Source of the DNA: Bacteroidetes bacterium UBA1952
Lineage (GTDB): Bacteria > Bacteroidota > Bacteroidia > Chitinophagales > Chitinophagaceae
DNA: 8,899 nt
Assembly: GCA_002336725.1 (NCBI GenBank)
Contig: DDEO01000019.1
Span: 1 to 8,899, forward strand
Direction of reading: 5' to 3'
Under the pieces are notes generated by a model. The model was not told the DNA's origin and did no database searches. It worked only from the letters and a program-made list of their open reading frames with translations. The translations under genes were made by a program, and so were the position numbers. Shown one piece after another: positions 5,001 to 8,899 of this stretch. Position 1 is the first letter of the stretch; each line of letters begins with the position of its first letter.

Positions 5001-7670
5001 TTATTTCTGAATCGAGATCGTATGCACCTCAAAACGGCCTTCGCTGTCGGAAAGGCGGAGTTGATACAGTCCGGCGGGCAATACCTCCGCGTGGATAACG
5101 CCATTTGCATCCGTACTGGTTTGCAGCGCCTGCTGGCCTGCGATGGTATAAAACGTGGCCGCAACCGGCTTCAGCGGCTGAGCGCCATTCTGCAACAAGC
5201 GCAGCACGCCATTCGAGGGGTTCGGGGAAATCACAAAGGATTTCTCGCCGTCAAACTCAATCACACCCAGTGCCGTCGTTCTGAAAGTCCGGTTGCTGCC
5301 GTTGCTCGTGCCGCCGCTATTGGTGGCCCGCAGGCGGAAGTTGTAGGTCTTATAGGGCTGAAGGCCGCCGATGGCAGCACTCACCGATGTTGGATTTGCA
5401 CCGTTGATAGTAGCAGGCGTTGCGTTTGCGGTTTGGCCATAAGCAGTCGTCAGGCCATATTCAAAGATAGCCGTCGTAGCGCCGCCATTGGCAATCACAG
5501 TGCCATTAAGGGTAGCCGAATTTCCGGAAATATTAGTGGCGTTTGTCGTAGTAACTACCGGCGCAGGCTGGAAGGCAGCAGTGCGGAAAGTCAGGTTGGA
5601 ACTGGTCTTAACGCCGCCGCTATTGGTAGCCTGGATGCGGTAATAATAGGTAGTGTTGGGTTGCAGGCCGGTAGGTGTTGCGCTCACGGCGGTGGCCACA
5701 TTTCCGGAAACCGTTGCAGGCGTAGCCGTGATCGTCTGGCCGAAGTTGGGCGTGGTTCCGTATTCAAAAACAACTCCCGTAGCAGCGCCCTGGGCATTCA
5801 CGGTGCCGTTGAGCTGGGCCGCGTTGCTGGTGATATTGGTAGCAGCAGAAACGATAACCACCGGCGCGGGCTGGGGCGGGGTAGCGGTCGTAAAAGTCTT
5901 GTCTGCGCCGGTGTTTGCACCCATGCTATTGGTTGCTTTCACGCGGTAGTGATACGTGGTATTGGGCAGCAGGCCGCTGAGGGCCGCGCTAACGGTTGTC
6001 GTTGCTGCGCCGGTAACGGTTGCCGGGGTTGCGGTTGCCGTGCGTCCGTAAGCGGTTGTGGTTCCGTATTCAAAAACAACGGTTGCCGCCGCGCCGTTGG
6101 CCTTCACGGTGCCGCTAACAGTTGCTGCAACGGAAGTAATCGCCGTTGCGGTTGTCGTTACCACAGTAGGGGCTGCTGCGGCGGTGGTAAATACCTGATC
6201 GGCGCTGGTGGCCGGGCCGCCGATATTGGTCGCCTTCACGCGGTAGTGATACGTCGTATTGGGCAGCAGGCCGGTGGGTGTGGCGCTCACGGCGGTGGCC
6301 GTATTTCCGGAAACCGTTGCAGGCGTGGCTGCTATTGTCTGTCCGTAGGCAGTCGTCGTTCCGTATTCAAAAACAACGGTCGTGGAAGCGCCTCTGGCAT
6401 TCACCGTACCATTAAATTTGGCAGAAGTTCCGGTAATGTTGGTTGCTGCCGTAGCGGTTGCGATGGGAGCGGGCTGGTTGGTGGCGGCAGTCCGGAAGGT
6501 ATCATCTGCGCCGTTGTCCGTTCCGGCGTTGTTGGATGCCCTGACGCGGAAATGATAGGTTGTGTTGGGCGTAAGGCCTGTCAGGGCTTTGCTCACCAAT
6601 ACATCAGAAGTTCCGGAAATCGTAGCAGGCGTGGCGGCTACGGTTTGTCCGTAGGCCGTAGTGGTTCCATATTCAAATACGACGTTGGCAGTAGTTCCCA
6701 TAGCGTTTGCCGAGCCGTTGAGCGTAGCCGCGATGGTCGTAACACCGGTAGCTGTCATCGTTGTAGCGAGCGGTGGTGTCTGTGTGGTGGCGGCAGTCCG
6801 GAAGGTATCATCTGCGCCGTTGGCCGTTCCGGCGTTGTTGGATGCCTTTACGCGGAAATGATACGTTGTGTTGGGCGTGAGGCCTGTCAGGGCTTTGCTC
6901 ACTAATACATCAGAAGTTCCGGAAATCGTAGCAGGCGTGGCGGCTACGGTTTGTCCGTAGGCCGTAGTGGTTCCATATTCAAATACGACGTTGGCAGTAG
7001 TTCCCATAGCGTTTGCCGAGCCGTTGAGCGTAGCCGCGATGGCAGTAATGCCGGTAGCTGTCATCGTCGTAGCGAGCGGTGGTGTCTGTGTGGAGCTGCC
7101 GCCGATGATAACGTTATAATCCTGGGTTTGGCCCATCTGATAATTGCTGGGGCCGGATACAGGTACGCAGGAGTAAGGATCGGGCGGTTGTATTTGCGTG
7201 CCGTTGCCAAAAGTATAGTCGTCGTCTTCGAGCAGGATAACCCGCATCCGCGTTTGGCCGGCGGTGGCCGTAGCGGGAATGGTGAACGACTGCGTAGCCG
7301 GACTGGTAGGCTGTCCCTGATTGGTAATGAATTTATTCAAGACCAGCTCGCCGGGGTCGCTGAAACTGTTGTTTTGGTTATAGTCAATAAAAACGCCTAC
7401 GTAGTGAACCGTAGGGAAGTTGTTGAAATTGATGGTTGCTGTATAGTTGCTACCCACGTTCAGGGTGGGCGCGGCTACGTTGTTATAATAATAATAACCG
7501 GTAGGCGAGACTGAGTTGGCCGTGATGTTATTGAGGGTGCCTACCGAAACATCGCTGATAAAAAGCTGATTTTGGGCAAAAGCGCCCGTGCAGTAGGGCG
7601 CGGGGTTGGTGGTTTGCGCACCGGCGGCTGTAGCTGCCAGCAGAAACGCCGAGGTAAAGAGTTTTCTCAT
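5001..7670 (-). CDS. Type IX-secreted protein with GEVED-like domain and six Fn3-like repeats
   Basis: The 889-residue protein starts with a signal peptide (MRKLFTSAFLLAATAAGAQT). Residues 26-190 resemble a GEVED domain: YCTGA start, DYNQNNSFSDPGE (96-108), a GQTRMRV segment, then GQTQDYNV where most relatives have GEVEDYxV. Six Fn3-like repeats of about 100 residues follow (197-296, 299-397, 399-496, 500-596, 600-697, 701-798), each with VVFEYGTTTAYG and LxPNTTYHxRV or close variants. The end (803-889) is a type IX sorting domain: SFVISPNPSNG, GLYQLRLS and a final ISIQK. It should cross the outer membrane by the T9SS and be released or anchored at the surface. The role is probably adhesion or carbohydrate or protein binding; no catalytic domain is seen. 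The start at 7670 places the signal peptide first; an upstream start at 7724 adds 18 unlikely residues. It ends at the terminator 4924-4964. Confidence 0.92.
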   Translation of the reverse strand: MRKLFTSAFLLAATAAGAQTTNPAPYCTGAFAQNQLFISDVSVGTLNNITANSVSPTGYYYYNNVAAPTLNVGSNYTATINFNNFPTVHYVGVFIDYNQNNSFSDPGELVLNKFITNQGQPTSPATQSFTIPATATAGQTRMRVILLEDDDYTFGNGTQIQPPDPYSCVPVSGPSNYQMGQTQDYNVIIGGSSTQTPPLATTMTATGITAIAATLNGSANAMGTTANVVFEYGTTTAYGQTVAATPATISGTSDVLVSKALTGLTPNTTYHFRVKASNNAGTANGADDTFRTAATTQTPPLATTMTATGVTTIAATLNGSANAMGTTANVVFEYGTTTAYGQTVAATPATISGTSDVLVSKALTGLTPNTTYHFRVRASNNAGTDNGADDTFRTAATNQPAPIATATAATNITGTSAKFNGTVNARGASTTVVFEYGTTTAYGQTIAATPATVSGNTATAVSATPTGLLPNTTYHYRVKATNIGGPATSADQVFTTAAAAPTVVTTTATAITSVAATVSGTVKANGAAATVVFEYGTTTAYGRTATATPATVTGAATTTVSAALSGLLPNTTYHYRVKATNSMGANTGADKTFTTATPPQPAPVVIVSAATNITSNAAQLNGTVNAQGAATGVVFEYGTTPNFGQTITATPATVSGNVATAVSATPTGLQPNTTYYYRIQATNSGGVKTSSNLTFRTAAFQPAPVVTTTNATNISGNSATLNGTVIANGGATTAIFEYGLTTAYGQTANATPATINGANPTSVSAAIGGLQPYKTYNFRLRATNSGGTSNGSNRTFRTTALGVIEFDGEKSFVISPNPSNGVLRLLQNGAQPLKPVAATFYTIAGQQALQTSTDANGVIHAEVLPAGLYQLRLSDSEGRFEVHTISIQK
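6481..7092. repeat. 306-bp tandem duplication inside the cargo gene
   Basis: Copies 6481-6786 and 6787-7092 differ at 11 of 306 bases by my count (about 96% identical). The unit is 102 codons, one Fn3-like module, so the frame is kept. These encode the two N-terminal Fn3-like repeats and are far closer to each other than to the other four, showing recent module duplication. Confidence 0.95.
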
Positions 7671-7720
7671 TGATGTGTTTGGGAGTGCTATTCTTGGGGT
7701 TGAAATTTTTCGGGAAGACA

Positions 7721-7729
7721 GCAAAATTG
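7721..7729 (-). promoter_or_regulatory. Possible -7 element before the cargo gene
   Basis: On the - strand this is CAATTTTGC, of the form CAAnTTTGC also seen before the small acidic gene and the EamA gene, one base from TAnnTTTG. The leader to the ATG at 7670 would be about 45 nt. A TTTCCGGAAA site lies further upstream at 7767-7776. No clear -33 element is seen. Confidence 0.3.
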
Positions 7730-7815
7730 CGGAAAGCGTTGGGTTAAAAGTAAAACGATTTTAGGATTTCCGGAAAATAGCGCCGGATTCATTTCCAGTC
7801 AAAATCCCGACGCGT

Positions 7816-8709
7816 CTATCTGTTTTTTCCTTTATTCACCAGAAACACGCCGCCCGCAATGAGCAGGAAAGAACCGAGCGTCCAGATGTGGAGCGGCTCG
7901 CCAAAGAAAGCGCCCAGCAACACGGCAATCAGGGGATTAATGTAGGCATAGCTCGTTACAAAGCTTACCGGCAGGTGTTTCAGGGCATATTTATAGGCAA
8001 GCATGGCCAGCATAGACCCGAAAACGACGAGATAACCCCAGGCCAGCAGGGCGCGTGGATTCCACCACGCAATTCCGGAGTAATGCTCAAACGTGGGACT
8101 GAGCAAGAGCATAATGAGGCCGCCGAAAAAGATTTGCAGCATCACATCCAGCGTGGGGTTTTCGGAGTTGCCCCAGCGTTTCATCAGCAGCGAGCCGCCC
8201 GCCCAGCCAAAGGTGGCCAGCAACAAGGCCAGGATGCCCAGCAGATATTTGGGATTGCCCAGCGCCGCTACGTCGGTGCGAAAAATAACGGCTACGCCCG
8301 CAAAGCCAAGCACCATTCCCAGGAGTGTAAGCGGCCTTATGCGGTCCCGATTTCCGGAAAAAAGGCTGAGCACGACCACCGAGATAGGCATGGCACTACA
8401 CACCAGCGCGGCCACGCCACTCGGCACGGTGGCTTCTGCCCAGCTCACCACGCCGTTGCCCACCGTTATCATCAGAAAGCCGATAAGGGCATTCTGCAAG
8501 AGCATTTTTCCGGAAATCTTTATCGGTTTTCGTGCGCCGACAAAGAGCAGCGGCAGCATCAAAAGCGCAGCAACTACCTGCCGCGCACCGGCCATCAGAA
8601 ACGGTGGATAGGCTTCGATGGCTATTTTAATTCCGAGGTAGGTAGTTCCCCAGACAAAGGCGATAAAGACGTAGCAGAAGTAAGCGAGACGCGTATTTTG
8701 AACCGGCAC
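7816..8709 (-). CDS. EamA-family (DMT superfamily) transporter
   Basis: The 297-residue inner-membrane protein has ten predicted membrane segments, near 10-30, 37-57, 71-90, 96-117, 127-143, 154-172, 186-204, 220-238, 247-268 and 274-292, arranged as two EamA halves. Family signs are FVWGTTYLGIKIAIE in segment 1, PPFLMAGAR before segment 2, and GAFFGEPLHIWTLGSFLLIAGG at the end. Relatives export amino acids or other metabolites; the substrate cannot be told from sequence. The start is GTG at 8709; no ATG lies upstream in frame or near the N-terminus, and a start at M39 would remove the first segment. A possible -7 element ends directly at this GTG. The gene carries two TTTCCGGAAA sites, read as ISGK and FSGN. 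No clear terminator is visible between it and the cargo gene. Confidence 0.9.
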   Translation of the reverse strand: MPVQNTRLAYFCYVFIAFVWGTTYLGIKIAIEAYPPFLMAGARQVVAALLMLPLLFVGARKPIKISGKMLLQNALIGFLMITVGNGVVSWAEATVPSGVAALVCSAMPISVVVLSLFSGNRDRIRPLTLLGMVLGFAGVAVIFRTDVAALGNPKYLLGILALLLATFGWAGGSLLMKRWGNSENPTLDVMLQIFFGGLIMLLLSPTFEHYSGIAWWNPRALLAWGYLVVFGSMLAMLAYKYALKHLPVSFVTSYAYINPLIAVLLGAFFGEPLHIWTLGSFLLIAGGVFLVNKGKNR

Positions 8710-8721
8710 GGTGCAAAGTTG
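8710..8721 (-). promoter_or_regulatory. Possible -7 element abutting the EamA start codon
   Basis: The - strand 12-mer CAACTTTGCACC is identical to the one before the small acidic gene. It ends at the base before the GTG start, so a transcript initiated a few bases downstream would have little or no leader. If the true promoter is elsewhere, the match may mark a shared regulator site instead. Confidence 0.3.
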
Positions 8722-8899
8722 GGGTGCGGGCGGTTGCGCAGGGGAAAATTCCTTTGATAGGATTATAGATTAGACCTCTTGCGAAAGTCTATTTATTCTC
8801 TTTCGGGTGATACGTTCCCCCATTACTATGGCTGCTATATACACAAAATGCAATTGTAAACTGCCCCCTCATCTCCAAAACACAGAATAATTGAGATTG
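8722..8899. other. Right edge with no recognisable gene
   Basis: This AT-richer stretch has no open frame I can support in either direction. It contains an imperfect inverted repeat (TAGAC at 8771-8775 with GTCTA at 8787-8791) around CTCTTGCGAAA. Whatever the region belongs to lies beyond the window. Confidence 0.5.

Larger units (their letters stand above)
250..8516. repeat. Dispersed family of TTTCCGGAAA palindromes (14 exact sites)
   Basis: Exact sites start at 250, 2637, 2647, 3516, 3604, 3993, 4323, 4962, 5521, 5701, 6304, 7767, 8351 and 8507. Three more sites keep the core TTCCGGAA, starting at 4769, 6611 and 6917. Eleven exact sites are inside genes: two in the permease, four in the peptidase, three in the type IX cargo gene and two in the EamA gene. 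Three are between genes. None lies in phaB or the small acidic gene; the closest there is TTCCCGGAAA at 1194. Sites 5701, 6304, 6611 and 6917 occupy the same place in related Fn3 repeats, so they are partly explained by gene-internal duplication; the others are not. Confidence 0.95.

Noticed and set aside
4854..6905. Long + strand open frame of 683 codons opposite the cargo gene
   Set aside because: It is the complement of the repetitive, alanine- and threonine-rich Fn3 region, is rich in Gly, Arg, Cys and Ser, shows no domain, and its repeats are those of the real gene.

Overview
The window looks like chromosomal DNA of a free-living Bacteroidota bacterium of moderate GC content. The best evidence is the large secreted protein at 5001-7670. 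It has a signal peptide, a GEVED-like domain, six fibronectin-III-like repeats and a C-terminal type IX secretion sorting domain, an arrangement typical of that phylum. Shine-Dalgarno sequences are not evident before the starts, which also fits. I cannot place it to genus.

Layout: positions 1-327 hold no gene but contain a degenerate direct repeat, twelve perfect copies of a 7-bp unit and a possible promoter. phaB (acetoacetyl-CoA reductase, + strand, 328-1071) follows. It converges on a small acidic unknown gene (- strand, 1285-1749), with a strong two-way terminator between them. All remaining genes are on the - strand: an OppC/DppC-type peptide ABC permease (1939-3039), a secreted M28 carboxypeptidase Q-like peptidase (3317-4705), the type IX cargo protein (5001-7670) and an EamA-family transporter (7816-8709). 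The peptidase lies directly upstream of the permease, and traces of sequence suggest the two genes once overlapped, so they may form a peptide-use pair. The last 190 bases hold no recognisable gene.

The most striking signal is not a gene. The 10-bp palindrome TTTCCGGAAA occurs 14 times exactly in 8.9 kb (about 0.01 expected by chance with equal base use), plus three more sites sharing the 8-bp core TTCCGGAA. Most sites are inside genes, in all three reading frames, where they leave short peptide footprints (SGN/SGK, FPE, FRK). This resembles the HIP1 palindrome of cyanobacteria in form, but the motif is different and I know of no description of it. phaB and the small acidic gene lack it.

A second story lies between the peptidase and the permease. 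A 21-bp direct repeat (one mismatch) covers the end of the peptidase gene and the start of the permease gene, and flanks about 267 bp rich in nested small palindromes. The permease-side copy still reads as the last codons of the peptidase including its stop. This looks like a small palindromic element that entered an overlapping gene junction and duplicated it.
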